Under the pieces are notes generated by a model. It was not told the DNA's origin. It made no database searches and saw nothing but the letters and a program-made list of their open reading frames with translations. From positions 36,315,577 through 36,379,576 of the forward strand of contig NW_020954550.1 in NCBI RefSeq assembly GCF_900497805.2: a DNA stretch of 64,000 bases, given 5' to 3'. Positions 23,098 to 34,193 of this stretch are shown here, piece after piece. The translations under genes were made by a program, and so were the position numbers. Each line of letters starts with the position of its first letter. Within the stretch, counting starts at the first letter, position 1. The DNA is from Vombatus ursinus. Its lineage: Eukaryota > Chordata > Mammalia > Diprotodontia > Vombatidae.

Positions 23098-23134
23098 AAA
23101 AACAAAAACAAAAACAAAAACAAAAACAAAAACA
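23098..23134. repeat. (AAAAAC)n repeat
   Basis: Six near-perfect ACAAAA-type hexamer units. Confidence 0.9.
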
Positions 23135-23439
23135 GATGATTCTTAAAGAAATACTTATTGATATGAAATTTCCGTTGATACCTGGGAAAGTTAATTTTCA
23201 GCTAATCCCCATTTTCTACCTCTGTCCCTTATAGCTACAAAACATGATGTTCTAAAGTTTGATATTTTTCAAGATTCTGATATTTTATCTGAGCCAGTGT
23301 GCAAATCAGTCTGCCATTGACCTGCATTTATTAAAAGCTTTACTTTGTGCCAGCCATTGGGCTAACAGATGGGTGTGCAAAAAAAAAAAAGCGCAAAATG
23401 CATTACCATACCTCTTTACTCTAAGATACTGTATATATT

Positions 23440-23620
23440 CACTCATTGTTTCACCTACTAGCTGTGACCTTGGGCAAGTTAACCTCTCTCAGTTTCCTCA
23501 TCTGTAAAATGGGCCTGATAATAACACCCAGGGTTGTTGTGAGGATCCAGTGAGATAGTGTGTACAGCACTTTGGAAACCTTAAAGTGCTATACAAATGG
23601 TAGTTATTATTATCATCTTT
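23440..23620 (+). mobile_element. THER1-like SINE, 3' portion
   Basis: CTAGCTGTGACCTTGGGCAAG, TCATCTGTAAAATGGGCC, GGGTTGTTGTGAGGATCC and TATACAAATGGTAGTTATTA in the sense direction. Confidence 0.7.
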
Positions 23621-23769
23621 TTATTGCTGTTCACACAATGATTTCAGACACAGGAAACTCCCAATGTGGAAACTCTCTCTATTGATACATGAATACCCCA
23701 GCTATTTTTCTGTAATATGTAGTCTCAGAGAATTGCCTGGAGCATGGAGAGATGAAGTGTTAGAACACA

Positions 23770-23895
23770 TGGGTCCTAGTCGTTATGAAATCATCTGTCA
23801 ACTAAGTTACTTTAATACTTGGAAGTGGTACAGTCAGAATTAAAACCCAGGTCTTTTAACCCCAGAGCCAGCATTCTTTTTACTACACCAAATTT
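23770..23895 (-). mobile_element. MIR-like SINE remnant
   Basis: AATTAAAACCCAGGTCTTTT and AGAGCCAGCATTCTTTTTAC fit the antisense head of MIR. Confidence 0.45.
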
Positions 23896-23899
23896 TCTC

Positions 23900-25170
23900 A
23901 TTTCTATGTCCTTTTTGTGTTTCCCGATGTTCTGATAAGTTCCTCTTGAGAAACTTCAGCTTTATCTCAGCTAGAATAAGACTGTATTTGTCTGACTTAG
24001 GCCAGGCTAGAAATGCAGATCATTGTGCCCCTAGAAGCCAAGTCCTTGAACCAAGTTAGTGGAGCTGGAATCATTAGAGAGAAGGCAACCTCAGGGACCC
24101 AAGGCCAGCTGTGATTGATTATACTGCCTCTCACCCAGGGCTTTTGTAATTTGCTGCAGCTCCATGATTTCATTGATAGAAGCTAGGATATTCAGGGTAG
24201 CGCTCATTACTTAGCATAGCAGGTTCAAGGCTGCTTCTTAGACAGAAGATGGGACACATCTCTTTCTTGCGAGTGGCCACTTCAGGTGGCCTTTCTAGGC
24301 CTTATTATTCTTTTGTGGTACAAGCACCCAAGTGATCTTTCTTTCTCTCCAGCATAAGCTTTAAATCCAGATTCTGAACAGCAAACTTCCTTAACCTAAA
24401 AAGCCAGTAACCTTAACTTCAGGTCTTAGGAGAACACAAGGAAGATCATCTCATTGGCCTTACCTTCCCTTCTGAATTTCAAGGCTGACACTCCTTGGAC
24501 TTGGATTCCCTGGAAGGTAGCTTTCAGTGAGAAAATTTTAACTGAATTCATTTGTTACTCTAGGATTAGTAAGTAGCTTGTAATCTATGAGGTGGTGGGG
24601 TGTAAAAAAGGATGACTTTTTAACAAAAATGTCAATTTGTTAGTTAAAAAAAACCTCAAGTGTGGATGACTTTGAGACTCCCGAATTAAATCAATTCTTA
24701 GGTATAGCAATTAGCTTAGGAGCAGACCTGTGTGAAGATGATTTTTCTAGGTCTTATTATGGATTGCTTCTCTTACAAGGGGGAAAAAGCAGGTATTGAA
24801 TAATTTAGCAGAGAAGAGGCAGATGGGAAAAGAGAGGAAAAACTATTTTCCTTCTGATAAAATATCTAGCTTTTGCAGAGATTTTTTTTTGACCAATGAC
24901 TCTAAAGCATACATCATCTTGACTTTTTATATGGACTACAAGAAGAAAATGGTGGAATTGAAAATGGCCATATTCCAACTCAAGAAGGCTTCATTTTTAC
25001 CTTCTTAATCAACAATACTATGTTGTGATTAAATTTTAACCAGTCAGTCTAGACCTACGGGAATGTTCAATCTGAAAGGCTATAGAAGGGAGTTAAGTGA
25101 AAACTATTTTTTATCTCTGATCAGCCTGCCAGATAGTATATATGGATATGGGCATTGAAAAACCAAGAAC
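23900..25170. other. Intronic sequence with one duplicated segment
   Basis: Nothing recognised apart from the 87-bp segment at 24655-24741 that has a diverged partner at 27895-27981. Confidence 0.4.
24655..24741 (+). repeat. Unnamed 87-bp repeat, copy A
   Basis: It aligns without gaps to 27895-27981, with about 78 percent identity counted by eye. Shared runs include TGTGGATGAC and AATCAATT. No family name is known to me. Confidence 0.7.
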
Positions 25171-25187
25171 ATCAGAGGTGAAAGATA

Positions 25188-25334
25188 CTTTTTTTTAGGC
25201 AATTGGGGTTAAGTGACTTGCCCAGGGTCACACAGCTAGTAAGCTGTCAAGCATTTGGTCTGAGGCCGGATTTGAACTCAGGTCCTCCTGACTTCAGGGC
25301 CGGTGCTCTATCCCACTGCTCCACCTAGCTGCCT
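25188..25334 (-). mobile_element. Marsupial tRNA-derived SINE
   Basis: Flanked by the duplication GTGAAAGATA (25178-25187 and 25335-25344). The minus strand begins GGCAGCTAGGTGGAGCAG and ends in an A-rich tail. Confidence 0.9.
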
Positions 25335-25344
25335 GTGAAAGATA

Positions 25345-26589
25345 TTTCCTTTATAAGCCTCTAGCTTTACTTTCTCGAGAATACATTTTTTTTTCCTTTT
25401 GAGAAAGGGAGATACCCTAGGGAAATTCAGTCAGAAAGTAGAGTAGCTTTTCAGATATTCATAACCAAAATGTTTCAAATGTAGGTAGCTATACATATGC
25501 TAGGCTTTTATTTCAATAAGCACTAAGCTTTGCTGTCCATCAAGATAGGCCCAAAATCATTTGGGAAAACAGATATTCATCTTCACCTGAAAATAGGATC
25601 TGTTGTACTAAAATATCAGGTAAAGGTAAAAAATGATAACATTATTGTCTACAGGCTTATTTTGAGTCTGCAGACTTTAAATATTCTCTCCATTGTGTAA
25701 GAAACAACAACCCACCATCTGTTGGGCACATTTGAAAAAGATAAAATGCTTAATGCCTAAATTAATCTCAAGCCTGTAGGCTAACTTTGGTAAATTATGA
25801 GGATCACACCTGTCTGAAAACCTTCATCTTCGGCCTAAGATTCTGACAGACTTCTATTCTGATAGTGTCACAAAGAACAAATTCCTTTGTTTGGTCTCAC
25901 TCCATTGGTGAGCTGTGGCTACTCCCTGAAAGGGTAAATTGAAACAAAACACTTTCTTGATACTAGGACCTTGCCTAGTGATTGCTTCATGTGGCCATCA
26001 TGGCCTGAAGTATACCATCAATCCTATCAATGACAGAAGAAATGCCACCCATGTTCTATTCTAGTTAAGGCCCCTTGCCAACCTAATTCAAATCTATCTT
26101 TTCAGTCTTAATATCTATTGTTATCTAAAGTCTCCTTCACTTACACTTCTCCAAGGGAGACTTTGATTGTGGCCCTGAGGGGAGCAGGAGGTTGGGGACA
26201 AGAGGCTGGCCAATCTGCTCTCCTCAGAAAGAGGGGATAAAGGGCTAGAATATAGACAATCTCCCTGGAAGAAAGGTGAGCAGAAGAAACGCTACAGATA
26301 TCTGATTCCCTAAGTATTGTTAGTCTAAGGAATGCAATTTTTAGGTTCAAGCTGTATTCCTGATCATTATTCCTAAATGGGGAAGGAGTGCCCCAAGCTA
26401 TATATCCAAGGCTTGATTCCCTTCCTTCCAAATGCCAGGTATGCAAAAATGACACAAAATGATTATCAAATAAATGCCTTTATCCAGATTGATAATACAC
26501 AAGTCAGAGAAATTTTAAATATGAAAATATACTAGATAATACCCAGAGTAAATGAGCCCTTACTCTGAAAATGACTTTTTTTAGTTCAA
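25345..26589. other. Intronic sequence, nothing recognised
   Basis: No exon or named repeat found. A minus-strand open stretch at 26141-26455 has no recognisable protein features. Confidence 0.4.
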
Positions 26590-26795
26590 GAGAGACAGAG
26601 AGACAAAGAGATAGAGAAAGACAAAGAGAAAGACAGAGACAGAGAGAGACAGAGACACAGAGACAGAGATAGAGACAAAGAGAAATACAGACAGAGACAG
26701 GGAGACAGACAGAGAGACAAAGAGAGAGAAACAGAGTGAGACAGAGGGAAATACAGAGACAGAGGGAGAGACAGAGACAGACAAAGAAAGAGAAT
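26590..26795. repeat. (GACAGA)n purine-rich tandem repeat
   Basis: About 205 bases of imperfect AGAGACAGAGACA units. The EGFLAM transcript is antisense, so it would carry a long UCUGUC pyrimidine tract here. Confidence 0.9.
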
Positions 26796-27099
26796 GAATT
26801 AGATTTCACACAAGGGGAAATTCCCCAAATTCTCTAGTGTAGTAAACTCAGGATGGTGACATGATCAAAGTGTCAGCTCCTCTACATGTCAGCTTCTTCG
26901 AAGTCTTTCTTTCCCTTCAGAGAGCTACCCTGGAAGAGAAACTGGAACTGTAAGAGTTCTTTCTCAAAAACTACAAGTCCATAGACCAGGCTCTCTCCTC
27001 TCCCAACTTCTCACCAACTCTGCCCTTCATTTAAGTGTGGAGCACCAAGTAATCAGTCTTCACCAAGGAGTGTTATGCAAATGGTTTTTGAGTGTCTGG

Positions 27100-27515
27100 T
27101 TAGAATTATACATTACTCTCCATATCACACTCTTTGATCCACCCAGGATGCCTTTCCTCACAAATATCACTCCATTGCCTCCTTCCACATTTTTGTACTG
27201 CCTGTCCCTCTTGCCTGAAATTCACTTCCTTCTCTCTGCTTCTTGGAATCCCTTGGAATTCAAAGCTCAGCCCATATCCCACTTTCTATATAAGGCCTCT
27301 CCTGATCCACCCCTTTGCTACTGTCTCCCCCTTTGAAAAAAATACCTTGTATTTATTTTGCATAGACTTATTTATGTATACATTATTTCCTCTGAAAGAA
27401 TGTAAGCTCTTTGAGGGCAGAGACTGTCTCAATTTGTTTTTGTATCTTTAACAGCTAGCACAACCTTTCAATCAGAGTAGGAACATTTAGGAAATCCTTG
27501 CTGATTCACTGATTG
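27100..27515 (+). mobile_element. L2 LINE 3' region
   Basis: TTCACTTCCTTCTCTCTGC, ATTCAAAGCTCAGCCCATATC, then GAATGTAAGCTCTTTGAGGG and a tail GGAAATCCTTGCTGATTCAC. A short open frame in it is degraded L2 ORF2 C-terminus. Confidence 0.7.
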
Positions 27516-27689
27516 ATAGTGGGATTTATGCTGTTACTTTTTTAAAATACCTCTAAAATATCATGATAAGTTCATTTTTTTATTATGTCTCTGGCATCAT
27601 CATTCCACCTGTATAGGAAGCATAACTAAGACTTGGGTTCCACAGAAAATTAATGCTCAAGACTCTGGGAGCCCATCTTGGTCATCACA

Positions 27690-27885
27690 AATGTAATATA
27701 GCACATTTATGTAATGCTTTCCTTATGAAAACCACGTGAGCTAGACAGGGAGAGTATTATCCCAACTGATGAGTGATGAAATGCAAACTTCAAAGAGGTG
27801 AACTGACTTGTTCATGATTTCACAGCTAGTTAAGGGCTAAAGCCATGGAAACCAGATCTCCTGATTTAGTACAGAGGACCTTGGT
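27690..27885 (-). mobile_element. THER1/MIR-like SINE
   Basis: TATAGCACATTTATGTAATGC, ATTATCCCAACTGATGAG, and TTTCACAGCTAGTTAAGGGC in antisense order. Confidence 0.6.
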
Positions 27886-27894
27886 ACAGAACAA

Positions 27895-27981
27895 CTCAGG
27901 TGTGGATGACATCAAGGCTCTCAAATGAAATCAATTTTTAGGCATCACTATCAGCTTTGGAGCAGCCTTGGGTGTAGATGA
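27895..27981 (+). repeat. Unnamed 87-bp repeat, copy B
   Basis: Diverged partner of 24655-24741, same orientation, about 3.2 kb away. Confidence 0.7.
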
Positions 27982-28689
27982 GTTTGGGCAGCAGGTGGAA
28001 AAATCAGCAGACCATGACTTAGAGCAGCATTCCATGTTAGATCTTAGCAAGACCAATGGGGCTTACATTAGTCTATTTCTGAAAAATCACATTCCTCGTG
28101 GTCACATTCTATAAGTAGCCCCTTACGTGACCCTAAATGACTTCTTGAATCTCTTAAGCTGGAAATCATTAGACCTGGGCAGTTTGTCCTACTTTGAGTT
28201 TGAAGGCTGTTAGCCTTCTTCCCTGGCATTAGTAGGTGCTCCTGTTTTCCATATTAGCACTTAGAACACAACCTTTTGGGAATGCTGTGAACCCATTAAT
28301 TTACTTTTAAACTGGAGCTCAGAAACATACCATACTCCTCCTTCTGCAGAAGTAAAGTATCAGGACAAGAAGAGTTTAATATTACACATTCAACAGGCAT
28401 ACCTAGGAAAAGGGAATAATTGAGGTGCCTGAGAAATCATCCGTGCTAATTGCCTTTTCTGGTTTCGAGCCCACACAAGCTCTTGCTAAGTACACATCCT
28501 TGGGCACTCAGCCATAATAGACCTTAATCTGAGATATTTACAAACGAATGCTGGGATTTATTTTAAATCATGGGAACAAACACAGCAATAAAGTGCTTTG
28601 GGATTCTTTCTGAATCATAGCTAACATTGAAATCACAGAAACACGTTCCAATTTCCTCAGCAGCAGGTTCCCTGCACATTGTGGCTGTA

Positions 28690-29190
28690 GTTCCATCTTC
28701 CATCCCTACGACAATATACAAACATCTCTGTTCATCATGTAAAGCACTTTATGATCTGGCTCTAGCCTACCTTTCCAGTCTTAGTGCTCATTACTCCCAC
28801 TCAAGCACTCTATGTTCTAACCAAACAAGTCTTCTTAGGCTTTCCAGGACACAACTTCATTTCCTACCACCAAGTCTTTGCACAGACATGACCCCATGGC
28901 TGAAATACATTAATTTCTTTCTCATCTCTGCTTCTTAGAATCCTCAGCTTCCTTTAAGGATCAATTCAGGTACCCTTTCCCACAGGAGACCTTTTCTAGC
29001 CCCTTAATTATTACTGCTCCCTCCCTGCTCAAATTATACTGTATTTTTATTTAAATATTATGTTTCCCCAAGAGAAAGTAAGCTCCTGGGATTGGGGAGA
29101 GATTAGTTTTCATCTTTTCTTGGCATCCCTTTCACTTAGCTCAGGGTCTTGCACATAGTAGGTGCTGAACAAATGCTTACTAACTTGAAT
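28690..29190 (+). mobile_element. L2 LINE 3' region
   Basis: AGCACTTTATGATCTGGCTC, GTCTTTGCACAGACATGACC, AAGGATCAATTCAGGTACCC, ACATAGTAGGTGCTGAAC. The protein-like stretch matches the C-terminus of L2 ORF2. Confidence 0.75.
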
Positions 29191-29299
29191 GTCGGTACAG
29201 AGGATATTGGCATAAGATTACCACAGACTAGAGGCTAGAGCAAAGAGAACTAGAAAGGAATCTGAGCTCCACTTTGCTGTGAATTAGCTGTCTGACCTT

Positions 29300-29515
29300 C
29301 AGCAAATATGGTACACTGGAAAGAGTCTTTAACTTGGACTGTTGAACTTAGTGTTACCACCTACACATCACAATCTTGACTCTACCACTTACTGCCTGTG
29401 TAACCTTGGGCAACTCATTAAGATTCTGAGGCCTCAGTTTCTTTATACATACAATGAAGGGGTTGAACTTGATGGCCTTCAAGTTATCATCCAGCCCTGG
29501 AGTTAGAGTGTTAGG
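29300..29515 (+). mobile_element. MIR SINE
   Basis: GTACACTGGAAAGAGTCTTT, CTGTGTAACCTTGGGCAACTC, then GGTTGAACTTGATGGCCTTC in the MIR order. Confidence 0.65.
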
Positions 29516-30074
29516 ATAAGGTGACAATCACCTCTCCATGGCTCACTGTCCTCACCTGGAACATGAGAATCATTAGCAACTCACAGAAGAAAAGGAAGAA
29601 AGAGATAGGGATGTGCTTTAGGGAGTGCCACAAATATAAGGAACTGCTGTAATTATAGAATGTCCTCCCTTCTGTACAGAGAAAGGGCTATCTAGAAAGA
29701 AATGTGCACTCATATTTTATTTGAATTGCCTGTTCCCCATTGTTTCCAGGGGACAACATTTAGAATTCAGTAATAATGTGAAGGGATCTGGGGCCAGAAC
29801 TTCTGGAAGCAAACATGTATGTGTTTTCTATGCAGTCATAGTACCTTCCCCTCTCCCACCCCCTTTGGGAAGCCAGAACTTTGAATGCTTTTTGGAAGTT
29901 GAAATTGCTATATTCTTCTAGTTCTTTCACCCACCCCCACCATCCCATCTTGTTTTGTCCTGCTTGACTCCTACCCTTTTGATTATTAATACTATAATGC
30001 CTTTTTTGGGGGGGGTGAGAAGGAAGGACAGGAAACAAAGGGAATTTTGCATATATTGTATATACAATTCCATC

Positions 30075-30215
30075 TACACCTTTTGTCTTCTCCCAAAAGA
30101 ACATAAACTTCTTAAGAACAGGAACTTTCATTTTTGTCTTTGAATCCTCAGGACCGAACATAGTGTCTTACACAGGAGAGATGCTTAATTAAATATTTGT
30201 TGATTGATTGAGTGT
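30075..30215 (+). mobile_element. L2 LINE 3' end
   Basis: CATAAACTTCTTAAGAACAGG, TCAGGACCGAACATAGTGTC, then AAATATTTGTTGATTGATTG. A second worn L2 tail follows at about 30290-30375. Confidence 0.65.
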
Positions 30216-30554
30216 GAGGCTGAAATGTGAAAAGTAACAACCCTGCAACTAAAATGCAAGCAATCTCTTTTCAACTGTGAGCTTGTCATAATTCTCAGTG
30301 TCTTCTTCTCTCTCCCGGTGTGTCAGTCACACAGCAGGTATTTAACAAACAGATGTCCTTGAAATGAATGAATGAACACCAGCTTATTAGTGGAACTTTC
30401 TATAAATGATCCCCTGTGCCTGCACTGAAAATTTCCTTTTGCCAATGGTACGCTTTGCTGGACCAGAGTAGAACCAACTCTAGTTTTATTTTGCAGAGCA
30501 GAAGCTAAAGGAACAATTGTTATGTACTAGGGACATTTTTTCCCCTTCTGCTTA

Positions 30555-30690
30555 TAAGACATATAGCTGGAAGGGACCTTGGAGGTCATCTAGTTTTATC
30601 CCTTCATTTTATAAATGGGGGAAACTGGGGTGAGGAGAGATTAAGTGATTTGTCCCCCAAAACCCACTTGCTTTTTGGCCAGAGTCAGAT
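30555..30690 (-). mobile_element. MIR-like SINE
   Basis: ATATAGCTGGAAGGGACC, TTATAAATGGGGGAAACTG and AGATTAAGTGATTTGTCCCC. Confidence 0.55.
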
Positions 30691-30804
30691 GCACCAGGTT
30701 CCACCTGGACTTTAGTTTTCTTATAGGTAAAACAAGGAGGTTGTATGAAATGGCCTCTCCAGCCCTTGTCAATTCTAAATCAATGATCCTAGTATCCTAT
30801 GACT

Positions 30805-31030
30805 AAATACAGGGTTCTTACCCTTTTATTGTATGTGTCAGGAATCCCTTTGTAGAATGTTTTTAAATGCATAAATTAAAATCCATAGATTTGCGTAGGA
30901 AACCAATTGTGCAAGGTGTCCCAAAAGTCTCAATGTAGTTTTAACAAAGACTTTTAAGATACTGTACATTAAAATAAGTTACTGATTTTTTTAAGTTCAA
31001 GGATGACAGATTTAGAACCTCTTGATTAAA
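30805..31030. mobile_element. hAT ORSL-like element split by a mini-mariner
   Basis: The left end ACAGGGTTCTTACCC and internal TTTTAAATGCATAAATTAAA fit the ORSL-like layout. The right end is TTAGAACCTCTTG. Between about 30912 and 30966 lies a short inverted repeat, GGTGTCCCAAAAGTCT against the inverse of AGACTTTTAAGATACTGTAC. Its ends match the mariner relic at 54134-54702. Confidence 0.6.
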
Positions 31031-31640
31031 TGATTTCTAAGGTTTCTTCCAGCACCAACATGCTAGGATTCTCTAAGCAGAGATTTGTATGGGCTTTCCA
31101 AGCTACAGGCAGTAAACCAGTACTAACTAGAAACAAGAGGAGAATCCTCAGATCCCTAGGCAGTACTGATATATCAAAGTATCCCGAGTGAGGAAGGTAA
31201 TGAGTTTATCAATTCTACATCTGCAAACGAGTGTCAAGTGTGGTAGTGACAGACTCTGCTAAGAGTTACACAGGCCAATGAAATGAACATGATCCTTCTC
31301 CAGGAGCTGGATTCCCATCCTCCCCAACTAAGGTAAACGGTGGGAAGGAGAGGTCCAAGAACACAGCTATATAAATCTGGGCAGAATCTTCTCCCAAAAC
31401 TTTGGAGAGCCTCCGACTCAGATGAGTGGCTAACTTAGTCCCTTTCTGAACTGAGGAAAGAGAGCCTTCAGACCACCCCTCCCTCTCATCTTTAATGTAC
31501 AGACCCCAAAAGCCATAACTGTTTCTTGTGTTTGTTTCACACCCACTAATGAATTGGGCACTTTGAGTCAAACTCCAGTTGTCACCAACAGAATGAAGAA
31601 AAAAAAAAGAAGAAAGAGCCTTTGGCCTAAGAAGGGTTTT
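31031..31640. other. Intronic sequence, nothing recognised
   Basis: A 101-codon minus-strand open stretch (31266-31571) shows no protein family features and is most likely chance. Confidence 0.4.
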
Positions 31641-31649
31641 TATTCTGCC

Positions 31650-31755
31650 CTCCCCGAGGCCTCAGATTCCTCATCTGTACAATGAGGGGGCTGGGACTAG
31701 GCCATGACGAAGGTCCCTTCCATTTCTAAATCTGAGATCCCATGATCCTCCTGAG
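31650..31755 (+). mobile_element. MIR SINE, 3' part
   Basis: TCAGATTCCTCATCTGTACAATG, then CCCTTCCATTTCTAAATCTG. Confidence 0.55.
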
Positions 31756-32247
31756 CAGAGAAGTACTTCTACCCTCCTTCTCTGATAAATGGAAGTGGAA
31801 GAACTGAGATTGGGGATAATGAGAGGATAAAAATTGCCCCACAGATACACAGCTGTCTCAGTGCCCCTTCAGCTTCTTATTTTTTAAGTTTATAAGGAGA
31901 ATCACTATCAAATATTTACTTTGTAGGCAAATTTTTGAAAAATAAGCCAACTCCAACGAGTCTACAAAATGCCAGCTACAATCTGGGTGTTTCTAGTTTA
32001 TAGGGCACTCTTTCAACTTGGGGATGGAGTTGGCAGTGGGTGGTAACAGGCCACTCCCATTGGCCTTGTGGTGGACTTCAGAGGCATTATTTGGGCAAGT
32101 TCAGGGTTGGAATATAAGCATATGTCAACACATTTCTTCCTTAAAACCTCCCACTGGAATGACTAGGGCTCACAGTCAGGTCTCTTACAGAGCTTGAAAC
32201 ACCTGAAATGAAAATGTTGAGCATTTAGATCGGACCCATGAAGGTAC

Positions 32248-32383
32248 CTGATATACTCCAGAGAGTAGTACTGAATAGGTGAACTTCCTTCACTTTCTCC
32301 AGGCTTCCAGGAGAGTGCCACCTCGGAGTCAGAAACCACGATGACTTGAGGCTGATAAGGAGGTGATGGCGGCATACATTTAT
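32248..32383 (-). CDS. EGFLAM: EGFLAM (pikachurin) exon: first half of FN3 domain 2
   Basis: It encodes the linker and first strands of the second FN3 domain of pikachurin. The reading is [20 protein letters not shown], then [20 protein letters not shown] and SLEYI/R. The hallmark FN3 tryptophan (LSW) and the proline-rich interdomain start are visible. It is 136 nt: two bases complete the codon left open by the 34194-34311 exon, and two are carried to 6633-6799. The acceptor is GATCAG and the donor CAG|GTACCT. The segment [16 protein letters not shown] is identical or nearly identical to remembered human EGFLAM, which makes the assignment strong. Probably exon 5. The following intron is about 25.4 kb. 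Confidence 0.95.
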
Positions 32384-32559
32384 CTGATCAGGACCAAAAG
32401 AATATTTGTCAGGTTATTAGAGCAAGTGGGTAGGTTTTATATGCCCACAAAACATATGGGCCTCTCCTAAGAGACCCCTTCTCTTCCAGGAACAATTGAA
32501 TCTCATTGAAAGAGCACTTCCTATAAGCTTGAGGTATCAGCATCCCAATCATTTAATTC

Positions 32560-33340
32560 TCTAACTTACAACATGGTCCCAGATAAACCACACCTGAAGT
32601 ATGGCATTCAGTTCTGGGTGCCTCATTTTAGGAAGGATGGTGATCAGCTAAAGAGCGTCCAAAGGAGGTGATCAAGATAGTGAAGGGATTAGATTCCATG
32701 CCATACAAAAGAAGGGCAAGAGAGAGTTGAAGGAACTGGGAAAAAAAGACTAGCAATTGGGAAGGGTACATATTAGGGTTGTCTTAAGGAAGAAGGGTCA
32801 AACTTGTTCTGCTCAGTATCTGAGGGTAAAATTAGAGTAATAGGAAGTTGCAGAGGCAGGCATAGGTTTGATGTGAAGAAACATTTCCAGACAATTAGAG
32901 TTATCCAAAAGTTGAAAGGACAGCTAGACTGGACTTGGAGTCAGGAAGACTCAGTTTCCTAAGTTCAAATCTGACCTCAGACACCTCCTAGCTGTGTGAC
33001 CCTGGCAAGTCACTTAACCCTGTTTGCCTCAGTTTTCTCATCTATAAAATAAGCTAGAGAAGGAAATGGCAAACCATTCTGGTAACTTTGCCAAGAAAAT
33101 CCCAGTGGGGTCAGGAAGAGTGTCAATAGAGTCAAGAAAATGACTGAACAACAACAACAAAAAGTTGAAAGGGCTGACACGAGGGATCAATGTTCATCAG
33201 AGTTCATCATCTTTGAAGATTTTTCAGAGAATGCTACGTGATTATTTTGTCAGGACTACTGTAGAGGGGATTTGTGGCCAACTAGACCAGATGACCTCTG
33301 AGGTCCATTCCAATGATGAGATTCTAGGACTGTATGAAAG
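32560..33340 (+). mobile_element. L3/CR1 LINE 3' region, split by a SINE
   Basis: Plus-sense CR1/L3 pattern: GTATGGCATTCAGTTCTGGG, CAAACTTGTTCTGCTCAG, GACAATTAGAGTTATCCAAAAG, then after the SINE ACCAGATGACCTCTGAGGTC and GATTCTAGGAC. Confidence 0.75.
32920..33159 (+). mobile_element. Marsupial SINE with RTE-like tail
   Basis: Flanked by the perfect 13-bp duplication AAAAGTTGAAAGG (32907-32919 and 33160-33172). The head is ACAGCTAGACTGGACTTGG (slightly 5' shortened), the core is TGTGACCCTGGCAAGTCAC and the tail ends ACTGAACAACAACAACAA. Confidence 0.93.
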
Positions 33341-33499
33341 TTTAAAGGGTGATCTATGCAGTGGCTAGATTCATTAAAAATAGAGTGAAGGGATAGGAAT
33401 GAGATATGGGATTTCATCGGCATAGGAAATTCTTAGGTGGGGAATCTCCCCCTGCAGATGCAAGTTGGCACCTTTTCTGCAGCTTACAGACTTTAGAAA

Positions 33500-33605
33500 G
33501 TCATCTAGAGCAGAGATGTCAATTACACAACCCACCAGGGCAGGGTGCAGAGGCAGGGATCTTTAGGAGCAGATTAGTGGCCTCTATTTCTGTTCGAGTT
33601 TGACC
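33500..33605. mobile_element. hAT miniature element remnant
   Basis: GCAGAGATGTCAATTACAC at the left and GTTCGAGTTTGACCCAGTTG at the right resemble the GTGTCA/TTTGACACC ends of the family at 17155. Confidence 0.4.
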
Positions 33606-33609
33606 CAGT

Positions 33610-34190
33610 TGCTCTAGATTCAGAGCTTTGAACATTACAGAGCACTGAAAGATTAAGAACCTTGCTCAGGATCGCATGTCAGTATGTATTAGGTCTCTAG
33701 TTTCCTTGCTTCCCTGTACCACAAATCTCCTGACTTTGTCGGAGATTATTTTTGTGACGGATTAATCACTTTATATTTTCATAAGAAGACCAATTTAGAG
33801 ACATCAAATTCAAGCATCAGAAGAAACCTTAGAGATCATCTAGAACAACCCTGACTTTGAAGCCCTAATGTTGCCTCTCTCTGAGTACAGACCAAAATCA
33901 TGAAAAATTGTCTTTCCTTTTCTTCATCTGGTAATTCCAACTAAAAATATAGCTTTAAGAAGTTCATACCATTTGACTCTTGGGAGCTCACTTGTGTTTA
34001 TCCTTTTAAATTTATAGAAATGTTCCACAATTTACAGTAACATTCTGTTCTCTTAGTTTATGTTGTCAGGATTTCAGTCTATGAGCAGAACTTGAGTTCT
34101 CAGTCACTTATATTTACCTATGCAAAATGAAATGTTTCTCATTAATGGAGACCACACATTTTATACTAAAAGGGATTCAGGACAATTTTT
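33610..34190. other. Intron between FN3 exons, worn repeats
   Basis: A MIR-like antisense scrap at about 33610-33740 (AACATTACAGAGCACTGAAAG, AACCTTGCTCAGGATCGC) is followed by unrecognised sequence up to the 34194-34311 exon. Confidence 0.4.
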
Positions 34191-34193
34191 TAC

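Noticed and set aside
26504-26809. Open frames rich in Ser, Val, Leu and Cys
   Set aside because: Translation of the (GACAGA)n repeat on the minus strand, not a protein.
27037-27451. Two open frames of about 100 codons with Pro/Leu-rich products
   Set aside because: They are read through the L2 3' region, remnants of a LINE rather than a host gene.
29760-30161. 133-codon minus-strand open frame
   Set aside because: It overlaps an L2 end and T-rich sequence and has no splice signals or recognisable motif.
31266-31571. 101-codon minus-strand open frame on the EGFLAM strand
   Set aside because: No FN3, EGF or laminin G features and no splice sites in the right phase. Compatible with chance.
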